Source: Hemicentrotus pulcherrimus (lineage: Eukaryota; Echinodermata; Echinoidea; Camarodonta; Strongylocentrotidae). From it: a DNA stretch of 64,000 nt. A model generated the notes under the pieces. The model did not search any database, was not told the origin of the DNA, and saw nothing but the letters and a program-made list of their open reading frames with translations. This document shows positions 11,901 to 26,900 of this stretch, one piece after another. The translations under genes were made by a program, and so were the position numbers. The stretch covers positions 113,767 to 177,766 of the forward strand of contig BEXV01000223.1 of assembly GCA_003118195.1 (NCBI GenBank), given 5' to 3'. Position 1 is the stretch's first letter; every line of letters begins with the position of its first letter.

Positions 11901-14900
11901 CATTCCTTAGGAGCTAAGGTTCAAGTCAGACCTCTAGACATGGATGTAGAGCTGTCTCTAGGGAGTATAGCAGCTCAGCATCACAAGTTCCAAGGTGAGA
12001 TCATGTCACGCTGAAATCATCACAGATGTGGAATGAAATATTATCATAAAATATTGTAAGGAAGCAACCATATATGAGGTGTTCCATTAAAACTTTAAAA
12101 GAAAACGAAGAAAGAAAACATAAATCCGAACATCTTATCACTAGGTCACGTAATATTGAACTCATGGGCAGTCTTTCTATCATGATCTCGATGCCATTGT
12201 TTGACTCTGGTTTTGATTTCAATAGTTATAGCTTTAAACTGTATGCTAACACTGGAAGATATAAATTTGCATCAGCTCTATGACCAAGATGAAAGAAAAA
12301 CTGTATATTTTGTAATCTTGTTATACAGTACCCGGAACTGACAAGTTGTACCTGGTAAGAACACCGGCCTATGATGAGAAAGCTGAAAGGCTCTTGTCTG
12401 TCAAATATCATAAGGTAAGCTCCCTCTTTTAATCAGTCAGATTATATGTTCTTTTTAACAGGCGTGCTATGTATTATTGATGATCTATCCTTTTGATTGA
12501 ATTAAATATGTGGACGAATAGCTTTGGATGCTCAGCTGCTAACAATGGAAGTGAACTGTTCTCTCTTTCCTTGCTTCAAACGTACTGGCTGGATTTGTGT
12601 TGTGTGGGATCTGTGGTAGAATAAATTTTAGAAGGAAATTACACAAATACCTCAGACATGTACCTGTTGCATTTTTAAGCAAAGGCAAATCTGAATACTT
12701 ATGCCCTTTAACTGCAGCATTGGAGAAGTATACTTTCATTCGTCCAACATTTGATTGTATGAAAAACTTCATTATAGAAAAACAATTCTCCAAAGGTACA
12801 TTTATATTGATGATATGACATGACCTGTATCAGTCATTCAACGGTTGTTTTCATTTAGATTGGGTGTATCATGTTTTATAATCCTTTGAGTCAGAACTAA
12901 ATTCATTTTCATCGTCCTAAAGATTGACAAGAACAACCCTGAGTTTGCCACCACCTACAAGTCTACTGAGCAGATGATCACAGCTCACTTCACCACCCTT
13001 GAGGTGGTAGCTCACTGTGAAGCCATCCTGGATATCACAGAGTTTGTAGACACCCTGGTGGCTAGCCTGGACCAGTCTGGCAAGGCACCCGCAGTGGAGG
13101 ATGGACAGGCAGAGGACGAAGGGTACATCAGTGAAGACGATAAGAAACCTGAACGTGAGTTGGGATTATTAAAGCAAGAGAGAGAGGAAGAACAGGATTT
13201 CAATAGTGTTTTAAAATGCTGCTATTGAAGACAGCGAATTCGAGGAAAAGGACTTGTCTCAAGATTCAAGAAAAGAGATGGAAGAATGTTGTACGGTCAA
13301 ACCAGCTTCAGTGACCACCTGTCTACAAAGACCACATTCTTTGTTTCCCTTGAAAATTGTTTCTCATTAAAACATGTACTATAGGCACCTGTCTACAAAG
13401 ACCACCTGCCTATAAAGAATACTTTTCCTTACTCCCTTGGGTGGTCTTTATAGACAGGTTTCACTGTATTAGTCTTACCTGTAATAATTCAGCAATGCAG
13501 ACTGCTAATTTGACCGGTGAGATTCTTCTGTATATCCAAGAATCTAGCCCTCATGGATAAAAATAATTTGATTGTATGCAGGATGTCAAAGAAAGGTTTT
13601 GGGAATATCAATTACAATAATGGCGAATAGATGTGAGACGTGGGTTGGGAAGTCATATTTTCAGTAAATAGAGACAGATAGTATGACATTGAGTAGATTA
13701 CTCACCGAAAAGTATTGGATGCATGACTTAAGAATTATCGGATATGTAAATATCTTTTTTAAAGAGTGAAACTGCAGTAAAAAAGTAATAAGAGGGACAA
13801 CAACATGTATAACAACAAAACAACAAAAAACATAGTATTGGTCATTGCTGTCAGGTAGCAATTAATTTTAATTAAGAAGAAATATTCTGTATTAAAAAAG
13901 ATTATTTGATGAGCCATTTCATTCCTCATTCCACAAACATAGAAATCAGAAAATGTTTGGCCTGACAAAATGATGGTGAACCATTCTCTTCAGGGTAGAA
14001 TAATTTTCAGTCAATGTAGTGTATAATGGAATCTCTGCTGATTTTCATCCCACAGGCAAGCGAACCAAGGGAGTGAAGCCTACTGATGTCATTGATGTCC
14101 AAGTTGTAGCTACTCTTGACACCATTGCTCTAGTAGTATGCACTCAGGAGGCAAGTCTTACAGAGGTCGCTGTTAAAGGTACGTTGCTTCATAAATATCT
14201 AAAATTATGTCATTGTTACTAAAAAACCAGCTAGCTACATCCATAATAAGACACCATACTTACATTTATTAATTTTTTAAAACCCAAAATGGATTTTGTG
14301 GCAGAAAAGCCCAATGCTTTTCAAATGTAATAAGTACTGAGAGTCAGGACAACAATGATGATTTTCAGAAGTTACTCAGAATAGGTTGAGAAAGGGATTA
14401 TGTGAAGTGAACTCAGGCAACTCCCATAATAATAAAATGAAATGTAGATGAGGGAAAGGTGATTACAGAAAATAGAGAAAGATTTTTTCAATAAACAGAT
14501 ATACATGTAATGCATCAATATGGGACATCTTTTTTGTTTAATGTTCAAATTTTGATTAACAGAATTTATGACTTTTGTTTTAAGTCAATTGATTATTTGT
14601 CTCATCTTGACAGGATTGGAGGCCAATGTGACTGTTCAGAAGCACAAGACTTGTGTGAACGCCTGACTACAGGATATCACTGTAGTTGATCCTACACCAG
14701 AAGCTCTTCATCCAAGGGTAAGAAGCTTTCATCATTAATCTACATTTGCCACTCTCAACCCAGGTGTAGTAAATTGGTACCAGGTGGGGGAAAAATTCCT
14801 TGAGTGCTTGAGTGAATCAGGGATAATAATATGATTGCAAGGCCCTCAGGGAGAACAGTACCAATACTAACGAGGCTACCTTGGTAAACAAGAAATATTA

Positions 14901-17900
14901 TTATTGTCATTACATTTAAGTATAATAATGATGATATTAGATAGAGCATGTGAGGGTCCTTTTTGAGGGCCAACTTACCTTGTTGAAAGAATACTTGGTG
15001 TAACAGCAAACCTTGCTCAAATATTGATATTATTTACTAGACACAGAATCAAAATTGTGTCAATTTTTTTTCTTCTTTGAGGAATCAGAAGGAGCACATA
15101 ATGTAGTAGGGAGCTTTTGAAAGAACACATATAGGACATAATAGTTTGTATGATACTTTTTGCATAAGAATCATTAAATTAAGAGAAAACAAGAACACAA
15201 GTCTTACTATCCTGTTCTGATGTAAAACTCGGTAACAGTCTTCATATATTTCCTTCTCTTGTTGTATTATAATAGAAAGAAAGATATATCTATAATTTGA
15301 TGAATATTTACTGTACTGTGCTGTAAAATGTGGTGATTATGAACCATTTAATGTTGCATGGTGATGTATAATGCGACTGCTCACATCATCGTTAAGAATT
15401 CTATCGTTTCTTGTTTCAGATTCTGTCTACCTTGGATAAGGAGGTGTTCAAGATGGCCCTAACCCTCTACAACCATGCTACAGTAGGTGACCTGTACTCA
15501 GACATGGAGGCCGTCGATATGAGAATGGGATTGAAGGTGGGATGTATCAGAGCTGTCTTCCTCAATAAGTTTGTCAACAACCTACTGGTGAGTTCCGTTT
15601 TCTGACAGGATAACAGTGGTATTTCAGAGAATGTAATTTCCATTGCTTGCTCATGTGAGAGTAGGATTAAAGATGAGATGAATCAGAGCCGTCTTCCTCA
15701 ATAAGTTTGTCAACAATCTATTGGTGAGTTCAGTTTATTTGGATAACAATGTTATTTGTACTCCTGACCTCTGAACAGCGCTATATTTTATGATATTAAA
15801 ACCTAAAGGAAGACATACCTATTTGTTTTTATGTGAGTTCTATAAATCAAGCAGAATGTCTCTTTAGTTATAGGAAAAATATTTTAAGTTTGTGTGTTTA
15901 TTATTATTTCTTTAACTGGGAAGTTCAATGCATACAGATTTGTTTTAGATCTTTTTATATTGGTTGGTTGATGAATTGATGTTGATTGAGAGGATTTAGT
16001 AATGGGAATAATGTGACACTCGATTCTTTTTCTTGAGGCTCGATGGTCTAATGGCTCTAGACATACAATGGATATCTATGAGCTGTAGAGTCCCATGTGA
16101 AGCGTTTTACCCAAATGCATGCACCCCCTTCTGATCATTTCTAAAGCAGTAAACCATCTTCCTATTTCAGGGTTTTGTTGACAACTTCAACCGTGCCAAG
16201 GCGCTTGCAGCAGAGGCCGGTGCAAACGCGGCATCAGCAGCCCAGCATGCAGCAGAGGACATCAACGCTAAAGCCACCCGCATCGCCATGGACATTGTCG
16301 TCAAAGCACCCGTCATCGTCATCCCTAGTAACTCCACATCCGAGACAGGAATGGTTGCTGACTTTGGTCAGTTGAGTGTGAAGAATTCCTTCAGGATCGT
16401 ACCAGGGTCTGAGAAGCTTGAGAACCCAGCTGTGATAGACTCCATGCATGTGGCCTTGGAGTCCATGCAGCTGTCTCGGTAAGGCACAGAACATATACAG
16501 TATGCTCTGGACTGTTATGTTATTTTGTCTTCTTCCAAACATAATGTATTGTCTGTTTGGAGCCAGAGAGGCATCGATGTTGATTTGAGTATGACTTAAA
16601 GCCCTTCTGTCTCCAAACAGGGGGTATATGTACCTGATTGCAACGTCAAACATTGCATTCAGAACCAGGAGATACTGGAGTTTACATGATGGAATACATA
16701 AGAAGACAAAGAAAAGATCAAACAGATACATAGAGAAAAGAGAAGTTATAGAAGGATAGGGGGAAGAGATCACATGTCAATAATGTTACAGTTTTCAGTC
16801 AAAGTTGAGGAAAGAGAGTGAGTTGCATCACAGAGTGATCTGCATTCAGCTGCTTCTATTATACGATGACAATGGAGTTGAGTGAAATTTACAGTGATTT
16901 ATGCCTGAGCTGACAAGAGTAGACGACTTGGTGGTAACCCTTCATAACGTACAACATGATATCAATGCAAATAGTCAGTGTAGCATTTAAAAGATTGGAA
17001 GTCAGGTGGACAGCAGCTAGTTACTTGAATACTCTGCATTTCATTCCCTTTTGTTTTGTTACAGATCTATCATCCAGAAAGAGGCCGTGAAATCGGATGT
17101 ACTTATCCTGCATCCCATGAGTCTACATGTCAACCTTGCCAGGAACCTCTCAGCGGCCTGGTACCATGATGCTCCGGCTATAGCAGTCTCGGGAAAACTT
17201 CAGGCGATTCAGGTAAGCAGCAGTCAAAGACTCTCTTTGACACAGTTTTGGGATATCAGATAAGATGACTGGGTATTCATATGTGGATGCAGTAATATGT
17301 AAAATTGTTTTAAAGGGCCCTCTGTATGAAAATCGTTGGATGTTAGATATCTTAATACCGGTAGTATTTGCATGAATTTGATTGTGTAGATATATTGCTG
17401 CTAGTGGGGTCCCCTTCCTCTACTTGGCCCTCTATCTAAATGCCTTTTTCTGGCCTAGCTCTGCTCCCACAATGCACAAGTAATGGTGAAATCCTCCAGT
17501 TCAAAATTCATTTTATCTAGATTTTTTTTCTTCCCTTGGTAGTTTTGAATATTAAGATACAGTACAAGGAAAGCATTCCCATAGCACTCTTGCATGGAAT
17601 TAATAATTTTGCAGTTCTATGAGTGTTCATATGTGAGATTAACAGGTTGCTTCCAGGCCTCTGTTTGGTTATTCTTCAGTCTCGTGTAAGACTGCTCTTA
17701 TGGCTTTGGCGCTGATGTATTGAGTACGGAAAGAACTATATTATCAAGCAAATTCACCGTCTAAACCGACATTCTCTGCTTCCTCAGATCTCCATGGCAA
17801 CTGATGACTTTGGCATTGTGATGTCTGTCCTGAATGAGAATCTACAGGAAGGTCAGCCGCAGAGTAAGCCATCTGTCAAGTCTGTCCAAGGAGCAGGGGA

Positions 17901-20900
17901 TGCACCTGCAGTCGAGGGTGGGTCACCAAAAGATGGTGCGGCTACAGACACAACTGCAGGTGAGCATTGGTATTAATGTATGTCATTTAGATCCTTCGAG
18001 TATGTTTATTTTTGTATTTGTTGTGATTCTTTTCATTAGTTGAGTACATGACTCTGTGTGAGTAAAATGAAGTTTATATTGATGTGCATGAGTCTTCCTT
18101 CCATATACACCTGCGATTGCCCTATGATAGTACACGAATGCTTTGGAGCACAAAAGAAGAAGAGTACTGTACTTGCTTTTCCTAATGTTAAGATTGTAGC
18201 TAACATTTATATTGGTGGTTTTACAGCAGAAGTCACACCTAGTGGTAAGCCAGAAGAAGAGAAACCCGCTGAAGAGCCCTGGGTACAGGTCAAGGCTGAT
18301 TTTGAGATGGAGAAGGTTGGTGTCTCACTCTACACAGGCAGGCATGACCTGGTAAGTAGCATCTTCTCATCTCAATGACAGTATTTATTTATAGAGAAGG
18401 ATGAATTCTGGGAAGAGGTGAAAAATAATTTGTGAGTGTTATCATTGTTATTATCCAAGTGTGGAAGAACATCAGATAAAACATTTACCATGAAAAGCAT
18501 AGCTCTTCAAATGCCTTCATATTCTAAATATGGCATGTAACATCATAAAAAATTGGGACAGATTTTTACGCCTTGTGTTTGTGTAGTCCCATATACATGT
18601 ACAGTGCTTGTAACTTTACCAAGACTTGGCCAAATTTCTTATCATGTTGATGATTCCAGAACCTTGCAATACACACAAATACTTATTTGCTAGATGATCA
18701 ACATTTTCTGATTGATACCACACTGTTACTTTCACAATGCAATCGCATGACCAGAACTCAACTTCATCTTTAAGTATAAGAGTTAATCCTGTCGCTAGTT
18801 TTAGGCATACTTGGTCATGCTGACAAAAATTGGTTTCCATCACTCTCTCTTATCTGTGGATCAGGTGCGGATTACTGTTGTTATCCACATGACATAACAT
18901 AATGTAATGAAGTTATCCAAGGTAGATGACGAGGGACAGAGACTACTAAATATGAGCCCTGCCCAACATTGGCAGTGAATGTAAATAGGCAGGTCAACCT
19001 GTAAAATTTCCTTCGTCTACACCTTCCCTCGGTGTGTTGCTACCCAAGTTCACTTATTTTACAAATGAATGCTAAAGTGTTCTAGTGGAACCGTGTATGT
19101 ATAAATTCTAAAATACAAACAGCTTCAGTGTATGATTTAATAAACTCCTTGTAAATTAAGTTCAACTTCAGTCTAGCTTCATGGCAGAAACAACTGAGTT
19201 TTCTACCTTTATACACCTTCTCACAGACCCTACTGAGTGGACGTCAGGAAAGGCAAGCCAAGAACACCCTGGGGCACTTTGCTGCGTGTCAGTTGATAGT
19301 AGGAGCTACAGTCATGTCAGATCAGGCTGTTGAGGCTAAGACTAAGCTTGGAGATATCCTCCTCAATGATATGAGGTCCAACAATCCCAATGCCATCACT
19401 AGGTAAGAATAGTAGGTCATTGTGTCTTTAGGTAGATCAAAGAGAGATATCCATATTAACTGCAATGAAAACCTGTATTTAAAATGATCTGTACTGTAAA
19501 TGTTAACTGAATTGTGTAATGGGAAATGTTTAACATAATATATAATGGAAGCTCTTTTACAGCAAACAATTGAAACATTGATGGACAAGCTGCAAAAGTG
19601 GTTAAGATTGGTCTATATTAATTTTGACTGAAGGCTCACCCAGCTAAAAATATAACTTTTTCTGTTTGTTACAGTGGCCTTTATAAAGAATTACAAGAGT
19701 TTGACAAGATAACATAAAATGACAATTTGAATTATTAATGTGAAATTGGTAGAGAATGCAAAACCTATCCCTTCACGGGATTCAAAATAGAAACACTTAC
19801 ACACAGTTTTGTTAATTCATTTGTATACCCATCTCAACTTTTTGTTATCAGAATGATCTACAGATATGGGGAGACAGATGAGAACATTGTGGATGTGGAC
19901 TTCAAGATGTCTGCCAAGAAAGCCATCATTTGTAAGTTAAGAAATTAATGGTGTCTAAAAAAATTCAGCAAGATTCTGTTTTATCAAAGGTCATAGATAG
20001 TTCAGAGTCTGATTTAGTCTTTGCACAGAATAAAGAACGTTCTTAATTACTTGGTCATGTCTTCAGAATCGAAATCAGCATGAAGATATTTTGGAAACCC
20101 CTTTTTAGGACAAAATCTATCAATCTGTACTAGTAATTACATCCAGGAATAGCAGTTGAAAAGTAGTAATTGTGATGTTGTTGTGAAAATGGTTGTAATT
20201 AGATATACACTTCATTTGTTCTATGAATGCTGTCTCTCTTATATAAGTCTGTCAATGAGTCGGTAGTTGAAATGAGCATTGCGAAAAACTATTTCCTGAT
20301 CTTGACCACAACTTTGTTTCCTCATGACTTCAGTGGATGCAATCTTGCGCAACCTGCGTGCCTGCATCTGCAGCGAGTTCCTGGTGACTTGTGCAGAGAT
20401 CTTCACCAAGGCTCTTCCAGCAGATGACGGGGCTCAGGGTACCAAGTCCGGCACCAGTATAGCAGCCAAGCCCTCTACCACCGGTCAAGCCCCTGCTGCT
20501 GCTGCAGCAGCTCCTGCTGAAGAAGGGACCAAGAACGATATGCAGATCAAGGCCATCCTGCAGAATCCTGAGATCATCCTGGTGGCTGACTCAAGCACCA
20601 AGGACACCAATGCTCTCATCCTGCAGGTCAGTATGTAGAAATATTTGTTGATAGATCCCTTCAGCTGCTGTAGGAAATGGCATCGGCATTGATGAAAACT
20701 AAATAAGGTAGTGTTTGATGTAATACAGAAACGTGGCATTTCATTGCACTCAGATTTAGGGATCGCACTGAGTGACGCATATAAGCTCTTTAAAGAGTAC
20801 ATGTGGCTTTGATTTTATGGCCTGCTGTATAGAGTTATGTTTTTGTGAGACGGAGCAAATGCTTTCGTTTAGGTACACCTCCAGTGTATAATCCATAGAT

Positions 20901-23900
20901 ACCATTGTTGGTATTTTGATGGATTTATCATGTAGTGGATTATGCAGTGCAGATAAAGATAATGTGTTGATGGGGGTCTGCTGTGTTTTGGAAATAGTGT
21001 TTGTTAAAATCTGAATGATCCTGCAGATGTGATGAAGATGTTGCTTTTTCTTGTAGGCATCAGGTGAGGTGAACCTGATCCAATCTGATGGTACCATGAA
21101 GATGACTGGAGGACTACCTATGCTTAGGATTGATGCTTGTCCATTCAAGGAAGAGCTCAGGAAAGGAAGAACCAGCAAGGTAAATGAAATGTAATAAACA
21201 TCCAACAACTAATTAATATACTTTGAATATCCTGTTTATGATGTTATGCATGGAAAGAACAGTCTCATTGTTACTAGTGTGCTCATCGTTTTGAGTTTTA
21301 TCAGCATTCATAAAACCAATGTTTTACTTAGTATTGTGATTATCTTGAGAGTTCTTCATAAAGTGTTGTAGGTAAACAAGTTAACTGCAATTTTTTTAGG
21401 GAGCAGAAAGAATTCATTTAATCCATTTCGAGAGCAGAGACTCCAAACCTGTATGTTTAGTAATCAGTTTATTTCTTTTTATCTGAAAAAGTGAACAAAA
21501 TCGGTTTCAGAGAAAGTGACGGCAAGCTCACATCCGACAATGAGAGGGTTTGCTCCTTTACTAGATTAGACTATCCAGTAGGTTAAATGAACAATAATCA
21601 TTACATCAACGTGGTACAGTTTCATAATTCTCCTTCCTGTTTGCCCACAGGTTCTTGTGCCATGCCACATTGACTTCCACCTGAGTTCCCCTGAAGGTCA
21701 GGGGCAGAGGATCTCAGTAGACCTCCCAGAGCTGGTCCTTAATATCTCACCAGAGACGGTCAAGATTCTCTCTGCTGTGGCTCAAACTGTTTCCCCCTCT
21801 AAAGTAAGGGAACAAAGTTTTTACGGTCAGATGGATGATCTAGGATCCCATTGCAAGAATCTGTCTTTAGTCTAAGTTCACATACTGTTTGTTGAATCAC
21901 ATGGGTGTTCTAAATGGATGGAGAATGATGTTCTATTACAAGGTGCCCTTGTCCTATTCTGTCTTTTCAAATACCAAGTCTTTAGTGGTACTATGTACTT
22001 AGAAAGAAACATGATGAGATCTGGTTTTTCTAATTGATAACCTTATTGTTCTAGGTAACCACATGATATCTGTTATGTGATCTGTGTATAAAAAAATGAC
22101 ACATATTATCCAGTGGGTTCAAGGAAAATCAATTTTTTTTTTTTTTAATTCAGCCCTCCGTAGGCAGATTGTATCACAAGACCTTGATAAATGAAAGGAT
22201 CTTTCCCTGCTATATGTGTTTTTGACTAAAATATGAATGTAATATCTTTGTGTGTTGAGACCAAGAAGTGAAAGGGTTTTTTCTTGATCAGTGTTTTTGA
22301 CTTTGAAATTAAGATATGAATTTATCACCATTGCATTTTTAGGCTGAAGAAGAGGAAGAGAAGAAGAAGGCTGTTGATATGTCGGATGTATGGGATGTGA
22401 AACATCTAAAAACAAGCGACTTCTGGTTCCTCCATCAAGATGAAGGTAAGTAAGCACCCTATCATCTTCAAAAATCTTTCTCTCAGTTTTAAAAAGAAAT
22501 TTTAAATATAATCTAATCCACTCTTTGAAATGCTTGTAAATTGAAGATGAAGTTGAGTACACTTTTTACATGTGAAACTTTATGGTTTTGAAATAGAAAT
22601 GAGAGTCCTAAAATGAGGTTGAGCTCGGAAAGGAGCCCTCTAATTCCTCTCAGCATTCTTAGCATCATTCCAATGGCCATCGGGAGAAGAATTGTTCGCT
22701 AATGTTTAATTATTTACTCACGATGACTCTTTCAACTTTCACGTGGTTCTGATTTAGATGAATTCAGCCAGATACTCTCTCAGGTATCCTTAATGACTCA
22801 TTATTCTTTCAGGTGCTGATGTAGATGACTTCACACTTCCTCTGGTCCCCGTAGTGCCCCCTCCCCAGCAGGTAGAGGAGCTAGTGGCCAACATTAAGAC
22901 CATTGTAGTGAAGATTGAGGCTGCCAGTGGACGACGCTTTGTCCCTATGCTCATCCTAGAGGCCAGCATGCATGCCATCGTCAAGGACTGGTCCTCCCGG
23001 GTGAGTAAAGCTGAAAACCTCTACAGGGTTGTAAACGTGAATAAATTGCAACTGTATGCAACAAAGCTCTTAGCTCTGTGCTAAGAGATTCAGAAATGTG
23101 AAGCATATTATACATCTTTTCTTTTAATGCTGCGGTTCATGATGTCATATCTGAACCGAGCTTAATAGTGAAACTAGGATTTCTTGTCAATCCTAGAATT
23201 GAGTGCTGTGGAGTACAAATGAGATATTCCCTCACATCCGTGCCATTCATTCTTTCCTGAATATCTATAGACACATCACTGTCAAACTCTCTCACAATAT
23301 CTCCCCTTTTTAAAACATAAGTATTCACTAAGTGAAAGGCTAGCCTTGAATGTCAATATTTATTGTTTGCTCCATTTATGAAATGTAATATATGTATGTG
23401 GCAAATCTGTGATATTGTAATGAAATTATTGAAATTGATAAATAGACACAATTTTAACCCGGACTCTCTCTGCCATATATATTTTGTATTCATTTAGGTC
23501 TGGTCTAATTCTTTCTCCCTCATAAACTTCTGAAGGAAAGAGATGACACATAGTTAAAGATTCTGTTAGTTATCTTGACCTTGATATGAAATTCACATTG
23601 TATGAACTTTACAGACGAAAAGACTTTGTTGTAAAATTGATATTTTGGGGGGTTGTGTTTTGATTGTAGTTGTATGTTGAGAGCCACATGAAGTTGGAAG
23701 TTTCAACATACAACGAGAAGGTTGCAGCATGGGAGCCATTGATTGAGTCCATCGAGCAGCCTAATGAGAAGTACATCCCATGGAGTCTCTCTGTTAATGT
23801 AAGTATAGCTTTGGAAGACATAAGACAAACTTAACTCTAAGTTGGACTTGAATATTATGGGTGCCATTTGTAGCCTTAAAATAAAATATATTCAAAAGCA

Positions 23901-26900
23901 CAATTCAGGTATTTTAGACTTTTCATAAATTCCACATCAAGAACATGGAATCTCCTTGATAGTAGAAAATATGCATGACTCGAATCAACATTTTATGCCT
24001 TTTAAAAGAACTGTTACACAATATTTTTCAAAGATGCTAACGGCTTTCCATAATTGTTAAGTCCAACTTAAAGATAAGATCAACTTAAGATCTTTGTGAA
24101 ACACCCCCCAGTAGTTATTAAGAATTATGATCATTATGGTCATTGTTAGATTATTGAACCTTGATACCTCTTTAATCATGTGCTTATAATCATTCATTGC
24201 AATTAACTTTTATTTAAATATTTTTAAAAGTTTGAAATCAAGAATCTCAAATTTTAAGCTCTTAACTATCTGTTGTAACACCCTCCCAGATACTGAATAA
24301 TAAAAGAATCATATTCATCCATTTTACCTATATCTTTAGTAGTTTTAGGAGCTGAAGTTGCTTTGTTCTTTTTTTTTTTATTGGAAGGGGGGGGGGTCAA
24401 AATATTCCTATGAATACTAAATTTATCTGTAAGGATGTGAGAAAAAAATTGTTGTAGTCATTAGGTCTTAATGTGTTTATTTTACAAAGAGAGCTAGGGT
24501 ATTCAAATGATATAACCAACATTGTGAAATCTTGCTACAGGTGGTCAAGAATGATGACCTGCTGGATGCCGGCTCAACTACCGTCTCCTCAGAAGACGAG
24601 GACAGCGATAACGTGAGCCTTGCCCCTCCAGCCATGACTGTCACTGTGTCTGCAGAAGAAACACTTCAGATGACAGTCACAAAGACATCACTGGCACTCT
24701 TCAATAAACTAGGACAGGTAAGATCTAGCAGGAGAATGAATGAGAACTTGGGAGTTGAAGGGCAAGGCAGGGCAATCAAAGTTGGTTGTGCTAATTTTCA
24801 GGGATTTGTGTAAAGAGGGGGAAGGATAGTGAGGGAAAGAAAGGAAAATAGAGAGAGAGAGTAGGGAAAAGGAAGAAGACAGTGAGTAAGTGGTACAGCA
24901 ATACTATGAAATGATACGATGCGGCAGGGTAAATAAGAAGTAAGTTTGACACTGTAAATATGCAATCATTACGATAAGATGTAAAATGAAACAACAAATA
25001 CATGTATATTGTGTCATACTATTAAATGCTGTAAACCATCATCGTTATACCATTTAACCATTTATTTGGGAGAATGAAGTTGGATTTTATTTTGCTTACA
25101 TGTTCTTTGAGACAGGTATGTATAGTTTTTTCTCTTCCACAGGTGTTTGGTCAAGCGATGGCAGAACCAACAACATCATTGAAAGACACTGATGTCATCC
25201 CAGCTTGCACTGTAACCAACCAAACAGGAGTAGCTATTACTGTCAAACCTGGTTCCTACTATCAGGTAAGCAATACAACTTGAGCTTTGCATAATCACTT
25301 CAAGGAAACATGTGTTCATAGGGATGATAATGTTTACAAAGTGGTTAGAAACAAGGTGGTTTAAGATCTAATTAGATGATGATTTGAATTGTGATGTTTT
25401 TAAAGGCAAATTAGTCTATAAACTATATTTTATGCTTTTTGATTACTAAGAAACATACCCGGTAATTTTTTTTCTTCAATTTATAATGGAGTTCTACCTC
25501 AGCTGTAGACCAGTGATCAAGTATCTGTGAGGTCCTGGGTTCAAAACCAAGCTGATGCTGTAGTGCCTTTTAGTAGGATATTAATCCTCATTACCAATTT
25601 CTTTGAAAAGGACCGAAGCCCTAGGCCCCCAAGTTGCTTACTAAGATGTACATACTCTTTTCCCAGCTGTTAGGTCAATTGTGGAAAACAAATCAGTATT
25701 AATCATCATTATGACAACTTCTTTATCAATTGTTATTTATCATCTGTTTTCATTAATGCATTGATGTGAATGTAAAGAGGAAGATGATTGGGTTGATGAT
25801 ACATGAATTCATTGTTTGATGGCCTTCTCTTTTGGAATTACAGAGACCCAAGACTGGAGATGTAGCTTCTGTCAAGCACACAGAGAGCATTGATTTGGAT
25901 GTATCAGAGAAGGTCAGAGCAAGCAAGAAGATGGCTGTGGTCAACAAATCACCCATCTCACCCTCTGATATGGAACTCTCCATTCAGGTCAGTATTTTCC
26001 CTACTCCTGCCCCCTCCCTCCCCCATTTTTTTTAACCTTAATGTTTAAGGAGAGATGTCCCTATTAGTTCAAATATAGATTTTCTCATCAGTGCTAATAA
26101 TAATGATCCTAATGAGTATTGACATTTGTAGGAAAGGTCATAGCAGTTATGAATTCAGTAAGTTACATTTCAGATTACAAACAAAGCTACCAACTCCATC
26201 CAAACCTGTTATTTAAATCAGGGTATTTATAACTAGCAGAGATCTGGGAAAGTTCACTGAATTAATATATGTACATTTAAAACAAAGTTGCTAATATCAT
26301 GAAACGGGCCACTGGCTTATTTTTTATATAGTGTTTTGTTTTGCCTGTGATTGTAAGTAAATGATATATTTCACTACAATTTTCACTTTATTCAACGGCA
26401 TGTAGAAATATGTTCTTCATTTTCCTGTACAACATTAAAAAATGTACACATTTTGAAGAAAAAAAGGATATCTCTGAGATTGTGGGGCAACAGATTACTT
26501 AATTTCTCTCTCTCTTCTTACTTCCTCCCAACTTTTAACAATACCTCTTTAAAATGAAAATGATAAATATTCAGTTTCTGTTTTTTATAATAGGTTGAGG
26601 GGTATGAGGAGCTCCACCATATCCCGATAGTACAGGCAGGTAACGTCCTCTACAACCTACAACCACTCAAGAAGTCTACAGAGAAGGTCTTCTCTGTCAC
26701 CCTAGAGATCAAGGCAACCCTTGACATGAGAAAGGTCATTGTCAGGTCACCACTTCAGGTATGCAGCAGTCAGCAATGTCGAAATGAAATGTTACCCATC
26801 ATTTCTGGAATATTTTTTTATTTAAACATTTTCAATTCATTTCTATTGTTGTTTCATTTAGTAAAGTTCATCTTATAAGATAATTGTGGATTTAAATTTG

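Noticed and set aside
16550..16621. Short inverted repeat (ctgtttggag / ctccaaacag)
   Set aside because: Only about 10 bp arms spaced 50 bp apart, with no other copy; too weak to call an element.
16234..16773. 179-codon minus-strand open frame
   Set aside because: It is the antisense shadow of the large exon 22, whose GC-rich codons leave the opposite strand open.
20756..21208. 150-codon minus-strand open frame
   Set aside because: It lies across intron 28 and antisense to exon 29; no family recognised and no splice logic.
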